Of a stretch of 64,000 bases of DNA, positions 1 through 12,130 are shown piece after piece. The position numbers and the translations under genes were made by a program. The DNA comes from Wolfiporia cocos (lineage: Eukaryota > Basidiomycota > Agaricomycetes > Polyporales > Phaeolaceae), in assembly GCA_029448655.1 (NCBI GenBank), contig JACCLO010000005.1, positions 2,976,001 to 3,040,000 of the forward strand. The letters run 5' to 3'. Below the pieces are notes generated by a model. That model ran no database searches. It was not told the DNA's origin and saw only the letters and a program-made list of their open reading frames with translations. Position 1 is the first letter of the stretch, and every line of letters begins with the position of its first letter.

Positions 1-823
1 CAGTGCACAGGCTCTAACTACTGGGAGACAACATCTGTATTCACCTAGATAGTGTACGAACAAGCTGTACACTATGTAAGTAATGAGCGGCATAGCTATA
101 TTAATGTAAAGCTCACCTCAGCGTTGGCACTCCTAACAGGAGACAATGTCTGAGGTGGGCGACGAGTGACAGTGCATACATATAGTGTTGCTATGTAGAA
201 TAAAAAGCCCGAAACTACCAAATAAACAACGTATGAACCGTTAACCGGTGTGGTGTTCAGTATTGTGTCTTTCCATATATGGTATCGTACTGGCACCCAA
301 CGGTGTGCGGCGGGATTGCATGCTCCAACAGTGGCTTCATTTAGGTTCTGTCACTGTTCTGTCGCCTCTCTAACTCTGTTCCCAAGTTACACATAATCGC
401 ACTCACAACGTCAACAAATTGGCACATGCATACATGCATCTTTCCCTTTTTTCTTGTGTCTGCTATGTTTTTAAGGCATTAGCGAGCCAGGCCATTCCTT
501 CAAGAGGAGTTGAACAACTACACACGAGATTAAGCAATCATTTGTAAGCACAATTAGCTCTTTAGTTTTTGAATTTGATGCACCGCTCTGCCCGAAGCCA
601 CCAGGCTTATAGTAATGCGTGCACACCTTTGATATAGCCTACCAGACAGTTTTATAGCCTCACAAAACGCTCAAAGAATGCTGAGAGCGCATTCCTTGGA
701 CCTAGTGACCCACTAGCTTGCCCATCACCGTGCCATCAGTCTGCCATCGCCGCGCCGTCCTGCGCCCTGGCAGCACAGACCCCAAATTGCAACACTCCCC
801 CTCAAGTGCAGCGGGGAGCGTGC
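1..823. other. left edge, no gene recognised
   Basis: I see no convincing coding exon, RNA gene or terminal repeat here. Short open frames exist but have no recognisable motif. Given the retroelement debris that follows, this is probably intergenic or transposon-derived sequence. Confidence 0.4.
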
Positions 824-825
824 CT

Positions 826-2350
826 ACCAAGGCTCACAATCGTATGCCTCCATACCTGGTGTGGGCACCCTAGCCTTTGTTTCTGCAGCCGCCCCTGATG
901 CCTGCTCGCTTCCCTTCAGCTTCTGCTTGTCCGGGCACTTCCATGACATGTGCCCTGGCTTCCCGCACGTGAAGCAGGTACGCACCTTCTTGCTTGCACC
1001 AGTGGCTGATGCACTCACGATCTTTGGGCCTTTGCTGCTCCTGCAGACCCATGCCTCCTCATTCAATGCCATCACCCCAACCCTCTCCATGGTGTTATGG
1101 GTCGAATACCCGTTCGTATATTCGAGTCGCGAATATAAATCGTTCTTCTGCACGTAGACATGTTGTCGTGTGCAAGGCAAATACTCGTTAGATGCCTTCA
1201 AGTCCTAGAGGAAGCCCCTAAGAGATCGTTCGATATCCAATACGCGTTAGAGGATATAATCTGTTTAAGTGCGAGTCTTATAGAATAGAGGACTCGCCTA
1301 AGTCCGAGAAGTCAAGGTGCACTTCGAGGACTTAGTCGTCTGGTTGCTCGAGTGAGAAATACTGAGCGTAGTTTCCTACGTTTGAGAACGAGTATAAGAC
1401 TTCTTGTTTGTACAACAAGGTCGAGCTGAAGAGCTTCGACAGTAAGTACATGAGTTTATATACTACGCTAGGTTTTAGAGGTCACGTCCATCCCAGATGT
1501 CACCGCTACTATCTATGCTATAGTACCAAATGTTTGATGAGTTCGGAGTGATATATCTGAGATGATAGATAGGAATGGAGATGGCGGTTGAACGCCATCT
1601 ATCAACTGCAAGATGATAAAGATGAAACGGTGGCAGAGTTGGATCTGCCAAACGTGAAATGAGCCCTACATGCTAGCACAACTGGGGATATGCCCAGTAG
1701 AGTCACAAGTAGCCAGGGGGTTGGTTGCGCAACAAGTCCCTGTATCGTATTCGCCCGGTAGTGAGTTCTGTCGATATTCGAAAAATCAAAATAACCGTAA
1801 CACATGGTCCAGTCCTCCCAGCTCATGTCGTCGAGCTTCACCTCTACGTGGCTGAACTCCTGACGCAGCCCAATGGTGAGTAACAGTACCTTTAGGTTCT
1901 CGGGCACTTCAATGTCGATTCCCTCCAGCGCCCAGGAGAGTGACTGCACTCGGCCGATCCACTCTTGTACCGTCTCCCTGGGACCCATCTCCGCCCTGAG
2001 CAGTTCCCGCCACTTCTGGACTTCGGTGGCGAACCCTCGGCTCCGATGCACGTCCCGGAGCGTCCTTCACATCTCCACGGGGTCCCTTAGGCCCTGCACA
2101 TGCTCCAGCTGCTCGTCGTCGAGCCTGAGGATGACCTCTGCCCTCGCTCGTGCCATGTCCCACCTGGTGTGTGCTGGCCTGACCTCACCATCCTCCAACT
2201 CCCCCTCAATGTCCACCACGTCCCACAGCCCCTTCCTAACCAGCTCCGCCTCCATCCGCACTGCCTAGGTCGCATAGTTCAACCCATCCAAGGGCGCGAA
2301 CTTCACGTCGCCGGTGCTCACCACCTGCACTGACCGTCTCTTCCTGCTGA
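826..2350 (-). mobile_element. decayed Ty1/copia-type gag remnant
   Basis: Read on the minus strand, 2350 to about 1800 carries a UBN2-like capsid region: phrases such as AELVRKGLWDVV, LDDEQLEHVQGLRDP and EVQKWRELLRAEMGPRETV are typical of copia gag. About 600 bases further on (1000-900) lies a CCHC zinc knuckle, CFTCGKPGHMSWKC. The capsid frame is broken by a TAG at about 2265 and by a TGA at about 2068 where a Trp codon is expected. A stretch at about 1200-1600 between capsid and knuckle shows no coding signal. No protease, integrase or reverse transcriptase is visible and no LTR could be placed, so this is a dead fragment. Assignment to copia rather than another LTR family rests on the gag style alone. 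Confidence 0.65.
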
Positions 2351-2418
2351 GTGTGAGCACGTAAAGCTCATACCCTTCGTCCACATCTCTGCAGGATCCA
2401 CTAGCTCTGCACAGCACT

Positions 2419-2835
2419 ATGGCCTCCACCGCCGCAGCCACCATCAAGCGCGTCACGCTCATCACTGGTGCCTCACAAGGCATTGGTAAATGCATAGCCC
2501 AACGTCTCGCATCCGACGGCTTGAGGGTCACCTTGAACGACATCGCTGCAAAACGAGACCAACTACAAGATGTAGCTGTGCAAATACACACGAGTGGTGG
2601 GGAGGCCATTGTCATGATGGTGGACGTATCGTGCAAGGATGACATGAAAGCGATGACTACGCAGGTGGTACAGGAGGCAGGAGGGCTGGATGTCGTGAGT
2701 GGCCATCAGCAGACTCGGAAGGTATGCTGTGACTAATTGGAGGTGGCTTGGAAGATGATCACAAATGCGGGTATACTGGGTCCCTTCAAGCCTTTGCTCC
2801 TGCCTCTCTGCCCCTGGCATTGCAATCTCCTCTAC
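2419..2835 (+). pseudogene. short-chain dehydrogenase/reductase, 5' fragment interrupted by a transposon
   Basis: The N-terminus of a classical SDR is clear: the Rossmann glycine motif TGASQGIG follows the start Met at 2419 by about 15 residues, and LNDIAAKRDQLQ gives the second strand and helix. A likely 58-base intron (GTGAGT at 2697 to AAG at 2754, branch-like CTAAT inside) joins the first exon to NAGILGPFK, the conserved NAG motif. Shortly after, the hAT element at 2836 interrupts the gene. The YxxxK catalytic motif and substrate loop are not visible downstream of the insertion, so function is very unlikely. The family resembles diacetyl/butanediol-type reductases, but substrate cannot be assigned. 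The start lies about 70 bases from the gag remnant. Confidence 0.7.
2828..2835. repeat. left 8-bp target-site duplication of the hAT element
   Basis: The bases TCCTCTAC directly precede the element and are repeated exactly at 3788-3795. An 8-bp duplication is the signature of hAT transposition. Confidence 0.9.
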
Positions 2836-3787
2836 TAGTGTTGCCGAAGTTCAGTTCGGTTCAGGTTCAGGGGGGTCTAGGGCTGAACCCAGAACCGAAC
2901 CGACTGCAGGGAGCCTGAACCTGAACCTGAACCTGGACTGAACCTGGTGAACTGGTTCATCAGGTTCGGTTCATGGTTCGAACTAGGTTCGAACCGCTAA
3001 GTTACTTGCTTCTATAGAGTGTAAAAATAATAATTTAGACACCAACTTCATGCACCTTTCTATGTATACCAATTGCCCTCAATTGCCTACCTCATTCCCG
3101 GCACTATTGAACCCACTAAAGTAATCACACTTCAAGTTCTGCAGTGCCTTCATTTGGTGTCTATTGGGCTGAATTCCAAAGTGGCTCTTAATCTTGATTA
3201 GAGTGGATTTTAAATGCACAATAATCACTCAAGGCAGCCATTTTGAGCAGTTCAGTAATCAGAGTTTATGATTGTGAATTAGCCTGAGGCAAACCTCAAT
3301 AACAAACCATTCTTAGACAACACTGTATATAACCTAGGATCATGGATATGAAGTGGAACATAATCTTCTACATTTCTTACTTCATCTGACAGCAACAAAT
3401 GCAGCCCAGTGCCACAGAAAGCATGGTGATCCCAGCATGGGGTTGAGCCCTTGCCATATTGGGAGACTAGAGTATATGAGTGCTGATGCTTGCTATGGTG
3501 AAGCCAGCTATCCATAACTTACTGCAACAACACTATAGCAAAGATGGCAAGAACATAATTGTAATTGATGCTTATCCACCAGTGGCTACACAGAATATGT
3601 TAATGCTATGTGGTTCAAGGTTCAGTCCGGTTCGAACCTGGTTCAAGGGTACCCATGACCCCCCTGAACCAAGAACCGAACCTTGATGTCCTACCCTGAA
3701 CCGGACCTGGACTGAACCTGAACCTAGGTTCGGTTCAGGTGGTTCAGGTTCTGAACCTTGGTTCTGAACTGAACTTCGGCAACACTA
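2836..3787. mobile_element. non-autonomous hAT element (952 bp)
   Basis: The ends are near-perfect inverted repeats: TAGTGTTGCCGAAG opens the element and CTTCGGCAACACTA closes it. The symmetry continues inward through GTTCAG/GTTCGG-rich sequence for over 30 bases. The element is flanked by identical 8-bp duplications (2828-2835 and 3788-3795). About 150 bases at each end are built of imperfect GGTTCAG/GGTTCGG and complementary motifs, which could be transposase-binding arrays. The AT-richer core (about 3000-3600) has no open frame resembling a transposase, so mobility would need an enzyme supplied in trans. It sits inside the SDR gene. The intact duplication and well-matched ends suggest a fairly young insertion. 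Confidence 0.9.
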
Positions 3788-3795
3788 TCCTCTAC
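3788..3795. repeat. right 8-bp target-site duplication of the hAT element
   Basis: TCCTCTAC, an exact copy of 2828-2835. Confidence 0.9.
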
Positions 3796-4150
3796 CTCAC
3801 TCTCGTCTTCACAGGTGGTCATCGTCACACGTCTGGGCGGCATCATGGTACGGTCGTCAAGGTGAGTTGAGCGTAGGCAGGGTGTGGTGTGGACGGGGTG
3901 GCGTCATCGAGCTCGATTGCATGGGCTGGCAAATGAGATCAGCAAGGGGCATGTGTAGGCGTAGCATGTGGCATTGTGAGATTCTACTGTGTATTGTATT
4001 CATGCACACCAATCAAATCCCGATTTGAGGTACCTCGAGTGCCCTGTATCTATCATCAGTCTGGGCAATTTGCCCCAATATAATACCTGAGTCAATGTAT
4101 TCTGGCCCATGATAGACCATCAGGCCTGGCATCGGGTGGCTGATTGGAAA
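3796..4150. other. no gene recognised, possible remainder of the SDR locus
   Basis: Removing the transposon and one target duplication would join this stretch to the SDR fragment, but the conserved later motifs of the family are not visible here. Confidence 0.3.
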
Positions 4151-4325
4151 CCATTCACCAGGGACCCTTGTAAGTTTGCAACAATTCACCAGATGCCTCT
4201 ACAACTGTGCAACAATCCACCAGATGCCTCTACAACTGTGAAACAATCCACCAGATGCCTTTGTGAGTTTCCCAGTGTTCACCAGATGCCACCCGTGACT
4301 TTGCAACAGTTTACCGGATGCCTCG
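4151..4325 (+). repeat. short tandem repeat, about six 30-bp units
   Basis: The core CACCAGATGCC recurs with about 30-base spacing (near 4156, 4186, 4217, 4247, 4279, with a diverged last copy at about 4311), joined by variants of TCTACAACTGTG. An open frame runs through it, but nothing else suggests a gene. Confidence 0.7.
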
Positions 4326-4702
4326 ATATTTTCCCAGAGGTCAAAATACAAAACATATTTTATCGGCCTAAATCGGTCTTTACTTTATCTACGCTTATCT
4401 ACTATCTCGCCTTTTGCTGATGATAGCCCGAACTCCTATTCAAGTTATGGATAAGGCATGTACAGGGAAGCTGAACGACAGATAGCTTTCCATAATCCGT
4501 GACGGCACAGCGGCGCTCAGTGTATTCCAGGCACGAGCGCTTATACTATGGTTCACGTTCGGATCGGGACCGCGCTTAGACCGCCGTACGTTTCCATTCG
4601 CGAGGGTTGCTCGCAGCCCTTCTGACTTTTTGCCACTCTCTGCTTCGCTTGAGCCTGGTTTTGAACAACGAGAGGCCGCAGAGTCTCTGAGAGCACGAGC
4701 TA

Positions 4703-7700
4703 ATGGCTGAGCATGGCGATGGGAACATCAAGGTCGTTGTGCGATGCCGGCCTCTCAATGCACGCGGTGCGTATTTTCCCTCCCTACGTAGAGCTTTGCG
4801 CCCACGGGGACGTTCATGATCCACTGAATTGAAACTCTAATATACCAGAGATTGCACGCGGTGCAAAATGCCTGGTACGGATGGAGGGCAACCAGACGAT
4901 TCTCGAGCCACCAGAACCTGGGTCCCAGGCTGCTCAGGCAACTTCAGGCCGTGCTACCGAACGCAAGACCATGAACTTTGCGTTTGACAAGAGCTACTGG
5001 TCAGCGGGCTCCAGAGATGACCCGAACTACTGTTCGCAGCAGACGCTGTATGACGATCTGGGGAAGGAACTGCTGGATCATGGGTTTGCTGGGTTCAACG
5101 CGTGTATCTTGGCTTGTGCGTTTCATATTCTATGAAGTACTCCGCTTGTCTCACATTTTTCTTAGACGGACAGACAGGTACGTTGTGCCATGCATGGATC
5201 GGAACTCTCTAACCATCTTTCATACAGGCTCTGGCAAGTCATACAGGTGCGTATGAACGTGTGCTATGGTGAATAAGGGCCTCATGCTGAACGATCCGTT
5301 ATATGAACCAGTATGATGGGATGTGAGTGGCATAGATATGCATGAATATAGCATATTGATGCTGTCTGGTAAGATGGCGCCGACAAGGGGATCATTCCGC
5401 TTACATGTTCAGAGTTGTTCACCCGGGTGACGGAGAAGAAGGCTGCCGATCCTCACGTTGGCTTCACCGTTGAGGTGTCCTACATAGAGGTGAGCTTGAA
5501 TCTGAGCCGTACACGATGACTATGACCAAGCGCTGCGAAGATTTACAACGAGAAAGTCCGCGACTTGCTCAATCCCAAGAACACGGGAAACCTCCGGGTC
5601 CGAGAACACCCAAGTCTCGGGCCGTATGTTGAGGATTTATCAAAGCTCGTCGTCAGTAGTTACGACGAGATGATGACGCTTATGGACGAGGGTAACAAAG
5701 CGAGGACGGTAGCAGCAACCAATATGAACGAGACGTGCGTGCTGCTCCCGACGCTGGCTACTGCTCACCGAAGATCATCTTTCCAGATCTTCACGTTCAC
5801 ATGCTGTGTTCACCCTCATCCTGACCATGAAGCGCCACGACGTGGAGACTAACCTTGACACGGAGAAAGTGTCTCGAATCAGGTAAGTACATATACCTTT
5901 CTCTAGAGATTGTCCCAACCCCGCGCGTAGCCTGGTCGATCTCGCCGGGTCAGAACGTGCGAACTCTACCGGAGCGACAGGACAACGGCTGAAGGAGGGT
6001 GCCAACATCAACAAGTCGCTGACAACTCTCGGGAAGGTCATCTCCTCTCTCGCTATAGCCAGTCAGGCTGAAGGCAAGAAGGGAAAGAAGGGCAAGGCAG
6101 ATGATTTCGTGCCATACCGAGACTCTGTGCGCGCGGTTGATGTTCGTGCTAAAGAGTGAATCGCTGATATCCCGCCCAGGTCCTAACCTGGCTTCTCAAA
6201 GACAGCCTTGGAGGTAACTCGAAAACCGCAATGATTGCAGCGATTTCTCCGGCAGATGTACAATACGAGGAAACGCTCAGTACGTTGCGGTATGCTGACC
6301 AGGCGAAGAAGATTAAGAACAAGGCCGTGGTCAACGAGGATCCCAATGCCAGGCTGGTACGCGAACTTAAGGAAGAACTTGAGATGCTTAGGGGTGCGTT
6401 GCAACAGCTTGTCATTTCAAGTAATGCTGAATCCTGTGATAGCGCGTGTTTCTGGCACATCCAGCGAGGCCGCCTATGACCCCACTATCCCTGCTGCACA
6501 GCAGAAAGTTTCGTATCAGGCGAAGGATGGTACGATCAAGACTGTGACGAAGGCTGAGCTGCAAGAGCAGTTAGAGACGAGTGAGAAGCTGATGCAGAGT
6601 CTTAACGAGACTTGGGAGGAGAAGATGGAGAGGACACAGGAGGTCCAGAAAGAGCGAGAGAAGGCACTCGAGGAACTAGGTATCTCCATCGATAAGAACA
6701 ACGTTGGTGTACATACTCCGAAGAAGGTACGTGAATGCCATTTCTTTTCAGCGCCTCACTAAGCAAGTCCACAGATGCCTCACTTGGTTAATCTGGTATG
6801 TGACTGTGGTCTACCCGACAATTTCAGCCGTTGACGGCAGTGACAACGGTCCGGAATTGCAGAACGAAGGTCCGTCATCTGTTTGTGACTCAGATCGTCA
6901 GCAGGCTAATTCCTTCGCAGATCCTTTGATGAGCGAATGTCTTATCTACCAGTTAAAGCCTGGGCAGACTATGGTTAGCACCCCGTTTTAAATGAATTGT
7001 CGTAGATCACAGCTTATCACAACTTCAATAGGTAGGACGACTTGACAGTCAGAAACCTGCGGTAATCCGGCTCAGTGGCGAAAGCATTGCGGAGGAACAT
7101 TGCTACTTTGACAACAACGATGGAAAGGTGATCCTTCATGCAATGTCAGATGCTGTAACCGTGAGTGTTCATACGATCCTGTTTGATCAACCTTCTAACA
7201 CGTCTCTCTCAGTTCCTCAATGGACGCCAGATTACGGCTGGACAGGTAAGCTAAGTTTTCAGATTCGCTGTGCATAAGATTCGGTATAACGCTCTGCTTT
7301 CAGAGCTACAAGCTGCGGACGGGCTATCGGATCATTCTAGGTAAGTCTCGAGCGTTACAATGCAAGCCATAGAGCGTTGGACGACTCGGTTTTTCAGGGG
7401 AACATCATGTCTTTCGTTTCAATAACCCTGAAGAGGTTCGGAAACAGCGTGATCGCGCCAAGGCGAAATCCAGCTTGAATCTCAGCGTGTCTGCAGCGGA
7501 CGTTCAGCCTTCCACAGAGGACGAGGAAGCCACGCGACCTCAATCACCCGTCTCATCTACGGAAGATCCAGGGGATGTGGACTGGACTTTCGCAAGACGT
7601 GAGGCAGCATTCGCCAAGTTGGGGCTGGATCCTACCCTTGACAATCTGCCCGACGAGGATCTCAACAAGCTGTTCGAGAGGATCACTAAAGTGAAGACGA

Positions 7701-10700
7701 TGCGCGATCACAACTCCAAGCCCCGTCCAGAGAGCAGTCTAAGCCAGGCTGACGACATCTGGAGCGACACCGGCCGTCCGAGCGATGCGTTCACAGACGA
7801 TACCAGCATCGATGCGATGATGAGCCACGACAGTCCAGATGTGGGTGCGCTGAAGGACGTTCAGAATCAGCTCGAGTCGCAGCGTGTCGAGTTTGAGTCC
7901 CGGTTGCAAGCCATCGCCGAGTCGACCGAAGCGGAAGACCTCAAGGCAGAAAAGGAGCAAATGGAGCATCAGCTAAAGCTGGTGCAGAACCATATGAAAC
8001 GGCTGCTGGACTCTCGTGCAAGAGGCGAGATGGATGTCGAGCTAGAGAGCTTCGAGCCTGTCATCTATACAGCGAAGCAGCTCAGACTGATTCGCAAGAC
8101 TCTGGACAAGTGGAGAGCGCACCGTTCCTTCTCAATGGCTGAGGTGGTGCTCTCAAATGCGGTTTTCGTTAAGGAGGCCAATGTAATTAGGTGCGCTCTG
8201 CAAAGCTCTAGATGCCATGTGATAGGCTGACACTACACAACAGCAAGGAACTTGGCAAGGACGTATCCTATAATTTCACTGTTGCTTCTGGTGGCTCGCT
8301 TGCGGCGCCTGCATCTGCTATCGATACTATAGCAGGACTAGATGTGATTGGCGATGTGGTTGACCCCGTACTATCCTCCGCGACACAACCTTCCGTCGCA
8401 GTGAAGGTTCTAGACAAACGCAACAATGCTATCTATGTCTGGTCATTAGATCGTCTCCAGCACCAATTACAGCGCATGCGCAATCTCACCACATTTATTG
8501 ATCGTCCCTCCTACTCCCAACATTTCTCTGCAGAGGAACCATTCTACGACTCGCCACCCCCGGAATATTCGTTCATTGGTAATGCGCTCCTGTCGCTGGC
8601 ACCTCTTTCACGTCGGCTATCGTCAACATCTATAGTCCCGATATTCTGTCGGTACACTGCGGAAGCGATTGGCTCCTGCCGAATCGAGCTCAAAATTGTG
8701 AATGTTGTCCTTAACCCGAAACATGCCCATTCTGCGCCTGCCTCTACGAAAGTGGCGTCGTCTATTCCTGGGACAGTACCTCCTGGTAGTAAATTGAGCT
8801 TTACACTAAGTGTAGACTCAGTGAAGGGCCTATCGCATCATGACTTCGCATCAGTACATATACAAGTTCGACTGTCGTCTTTTATGGGGCCTTCAGTATC
8901 TTCCGAAGAGGTCTCTCCGTCCGCTGCTTTAGACATGGACGCTTCCTCGCTCTCCGACCTGAAATTCCGACGCAGCTTCACCATCGTAGCGACATCCAAG
9001 GTGCTTACTCATCTTCGTCAAGGCTACGCGCCAATCGAATTTTTTGCGCGCATGAAGCCGACGTACCTTGAGCGTATGGAGCGCTGGGACGAAATGCGAG
9101 AACAGCGCATTCTGACGACTAACAACAATCCCGATACACCAGAAAGCCGACCAGCGACTCTACCCTTGATGCGTCGATCAGAGACCGACTTTGTAGTGGA
9201 ACAGACGCACGACGTGGTGGCTTGGCTGCAAATCAGTGAACTGGCTCCAGACGGCGCATACAGTCCTGTCCCAGTTGTTTCGCAAGGCAACCTGGATCCA
9301 GGTGCTTTCATGCTGCATCAAGGTTTGCAACGGCGCATTGTACTGTCCTTGTTTTCGAATTCTGGACGTCAGCTGCCATGGACGGAAGTCACACGAATAC
9401 GTCTGGGCAATGTCCGCTTGCTCGACGAAAAAGGGCGGATACATGAGTCGAACTCCAAGTCGCTGGTGACTTTGCCGCTCTTGCAGCAGCAGACCGTCGA
9501 CTTCAAGACGGATGGAACAGGCACTTTAGCGGCTGAGGCTCTATGGGACTCCAGCGTCCATGACTCGATTTTGCTCAATCGTGTCACCGGCCAAGGCCAG
9601 CGCATCCTGCTCCAGATCAGCTGGTCAGTGAGCGTGGATATATGTGCTGAACCGGTGCAGTTTACCATGGACACAGCGGTATCAATCCAAACACGAGAAG
9701 CTCGCCCGCCCTCCAGGTTTATGTCCCTCCTGGGATCGACAAAGATCATCCCGAAGACGAGTACGGTCTTCACGGTGCGGTTGTCGCCACCTCTGACGCG
9801 ATCGCCTCAAGACCTCTGGCGCCTCGACACCGCGGAGAAATACGTGCGCGGCGAAGAGGCGCTCGGTGTCTGGCGGCCGCGGGGTGTGTCAGCGGTAGAG
9901 GATTACACTAGACTCGTGACGATGGAACGCCGTGCGGCGGATGTGCAGGCGATCCGTGTCATCCTTGCTGCGTCGCCAAATAAGGTGACACAGGCGGATG
10001 CCGCGGTTTGGGCCTCGGAGGACTTATTGCGCAAAGCATTGGCACTCTGGCAGAAAAGGTTCGGCCATCCCGGCGAGGTGGGGATATCTTTAGTGAATAC
10101 ACGCAGCCAATTGTTCATAATACCCTCCGCAGATTGTGCTCAGTCAGGATCCGGTCGAACCGGAAGAGTCCAGCGTGAAGTCTGGCAAGACCGCCGGGAC
10201 GCCGGTTGTTGAACCCATCAAGCTCATCTCCTCAACTAAGGTGGTACCGCGAAAGTGAGTGCTCGCCATACCTTATAAAGGCACATATTGACCCGCACGT
10301 AGTGATGGCCCCACCAAAAAGGGTCATCTTATGATAATGGTGGATGCCAATGCCAATATTTGGGGAAAGCGCTGGTTTGTTTTGAGACGGTATGTATTTC
10401 TGAAATGGTCAAGTTAGCTGAGCTTGATCTATCCCTCAAAGACCGTACTTGCACATATATGCGCAATCTGACGAGGTAGAAGAAACCGGTGTAATCAACC
10501 TTAACGGCGTAAACATAGAAAACAACCCGGAGATGGAAGCGCTCCTAGGGGTGCGTACCATTTACTCTTCATTTTCATAACTTGCTCATGATACCCACAG
10601 AGGAAGTTCACCTTCACGCTCTTTACTGCGTCCAACTCATACGCACTCGCAGCGCCCAGTCTTAAGGAACTTCAGCAATGGACATCGAAGCTCGGCCCGA

Positions 10701-10717
10701 CGCGACTACCCTCATGA
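4703..10717 (+). CDS. unc104: kinesin-3 motor, Unc104/KIF1A type
   Basis: Plus-end-directed microtubule motor that carries vesicles and early endosomes in hyphae. I infer 23 exons that sum to 1604 codons without a frame break. Domains in order: motor head (residues 1-about 370) with P-loop GQTGSGKSY, switch I NETSSRSH and switch [17 protein letters not shown]; neck/coiled coil EELEMLRARVSG; FHA domain ([19 protein letters not shown] to [16 protein letters not shown]); KIF1B/DUF3694-type region with [12 protein letters not shown]; and a C-terminal PH domain ([10 protein letters not shown] to [11 protein letters not shown]), which binds membrane phosphoinositides. Five exons are tiny: 12 nt (5166-5177), 19 nt (5228-5246), 11 nt (5312-5322), 21 nt (6775-6795) and 7 nt (6863-6869). 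The first three cut through the ATP-binding loop. Other exon starts include 4849, 5374, 5541, 5787, 5931, 6180, 6443, 6921, 7032, 7398, 8244 and 10601. The start Met gives [19 protein letters not shown], a normal kinesin-3 N-terminus. Length and order match the family. Confidence 0.95.
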
Positions 10718-11274
10718 CCGCTCACGCCCCTTACGATACACTCCTCATCATTGTTCGTCCTCCATGCTCTCCTCTTGCTCATGTGTACCCGGATCCTCAG
10801 CCTTTTTATAATCGTGTCTCTTTGCGTACTCGGTTTCGGGCATCTATACCATACATTCTCGCTACAATTACCCACCATCCGCTACATCTTATACGTTATT
10901 CATTACTGGAGCGTGCGCCCACGGCCGGGCGGGCGTAGAATTACTTGTACTCCTGATATCCCTCCGTAACAGCATACCACCAGCCCATATATGTACCGTC
11001 TACTAGTAGTCCGCGCGTCCTGCTGTCAACCTATATTGCTATCCAGAAATTGATGCACTTTGTGCTGCACCAGTTCGCGAGTGCGCTGTGTTGAATGACA
11101 TGTAGAATAGCCACGCGTGCTGCACAATAATTTGCAACGTGGGAATGCCGCATAGCAGAGACGCAATGGAGAGACGACAGATCGGTGAAACAAAAAGTGC
11201 GCGATAGAGAGACGTCCACACTTGCCGTGCTTGACATCGAAGACTCGGCGAAGTGGAATTTACTATAGTGCCTC
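10718..11274. other. convergent intergenic region
   Basis: This lies between the 3' ends of the kinesin and IMP3 genes. No further gene is evident. It should hold both 3' UTRs. Confidence 0.5.
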
Positions 11275-12130
11275 CTACAGGAGATCGTAGTCGTCGAGCT
11301 GTAATAGCACAGTCTTTAGGGCGCGGGTGTCCAACTAAGATGAGAAATTGCCGCACCTCGTCGTTGTAGCTCATGATCGTCCTCTTCAGCTTCGACTGGT
11401 CAACCCAGGTAACGAAGTCTTCCATATGCCTATGTAATCATAGTCAGATACTATGGTCCAGGATGTGAGCACAGCCGTCTACTCACCGAGTCACCAGGTA
11501 TGCAGGGTCTGTGATAGTATCAGGACCCACCCTGACATGTCCCTGCTCGATAAACTTGACCGCCTGCATCGAGCAAAGCATGAGTGAATCGCAAGCACGA
11601 AATCTTGTGGTAAGCTGCACGCACCGCGCTGACGGTCTCCGCCATCTTCGACATGCACATAATCACTGCAAGGCGGCGGCGGCAGAATGCAGAGACGGTG
11701 ACCTTGTTCTCAACGTCGCTCAGCTTCGCCGTTGTCCCGAGGACGCCTATGTCGTATAGCTTCGCGAGGAGGGCCGCCTCCATGCGTGCGCGGAACGGGT
11801 CCTGCGCGGGGAGGAGCGAGAGGCGGTGTGCGTATGCGCGGAGCGAACCACAGAGCTTGTTGTACCTGCGTTTCGTCAGACTATGTGAGCATCTACGACT
11901 CCTGTAAAGGTTGTCAAAATGCGCGCACTTGTGGTAGTCGTCTCGGTCTTGAATGTGGTACCGCCGCATTACTTTGATCTCGCGGAGGTTCGCATCTTGC
12001 TTCCACTGTACGCACGATATAGATATAATACTCAGTCGGCCTGTTACGCAAGGCGCTAGAGTACACGTACGTTGAGAAAGTCGACTTTTTTGAGGAGCTT
12101 TTGCTCGTGATACTTAAATTGGCGGACCAT
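11275..12130 (-). CDS. imp3: U3 small nucleolar ribonucleoprotein IMP3
   Basis: Component of the Mpp10-Imp3-Imp4 complex that helps U3 snoRNA pair with pre-rRNA for 18S processing in the nucleolus. Joined exons read [20 protein letters not shown], then [56 protein letters not shown], an S4-like RNA-binding stretch [17 protein letters not shown], and the C-terminus [18 protein letters not shown] ending NDELDDYDLL. Each block matches the family in order, and length (about 180 residues) is normal. The first exon is 12071-12130. The last intron ends just before CTCGACGACTACGATCTC and the stop at 11275-11277. Six short exons are needed, so no single open frame shows the whole protein. Confidence 0.93.

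Noticed and set aside
4151..4325. CRISPR-like array
   Set aside because: The units are contiguous imperfect repeats without unique spacers, in eukaryotic DNA.
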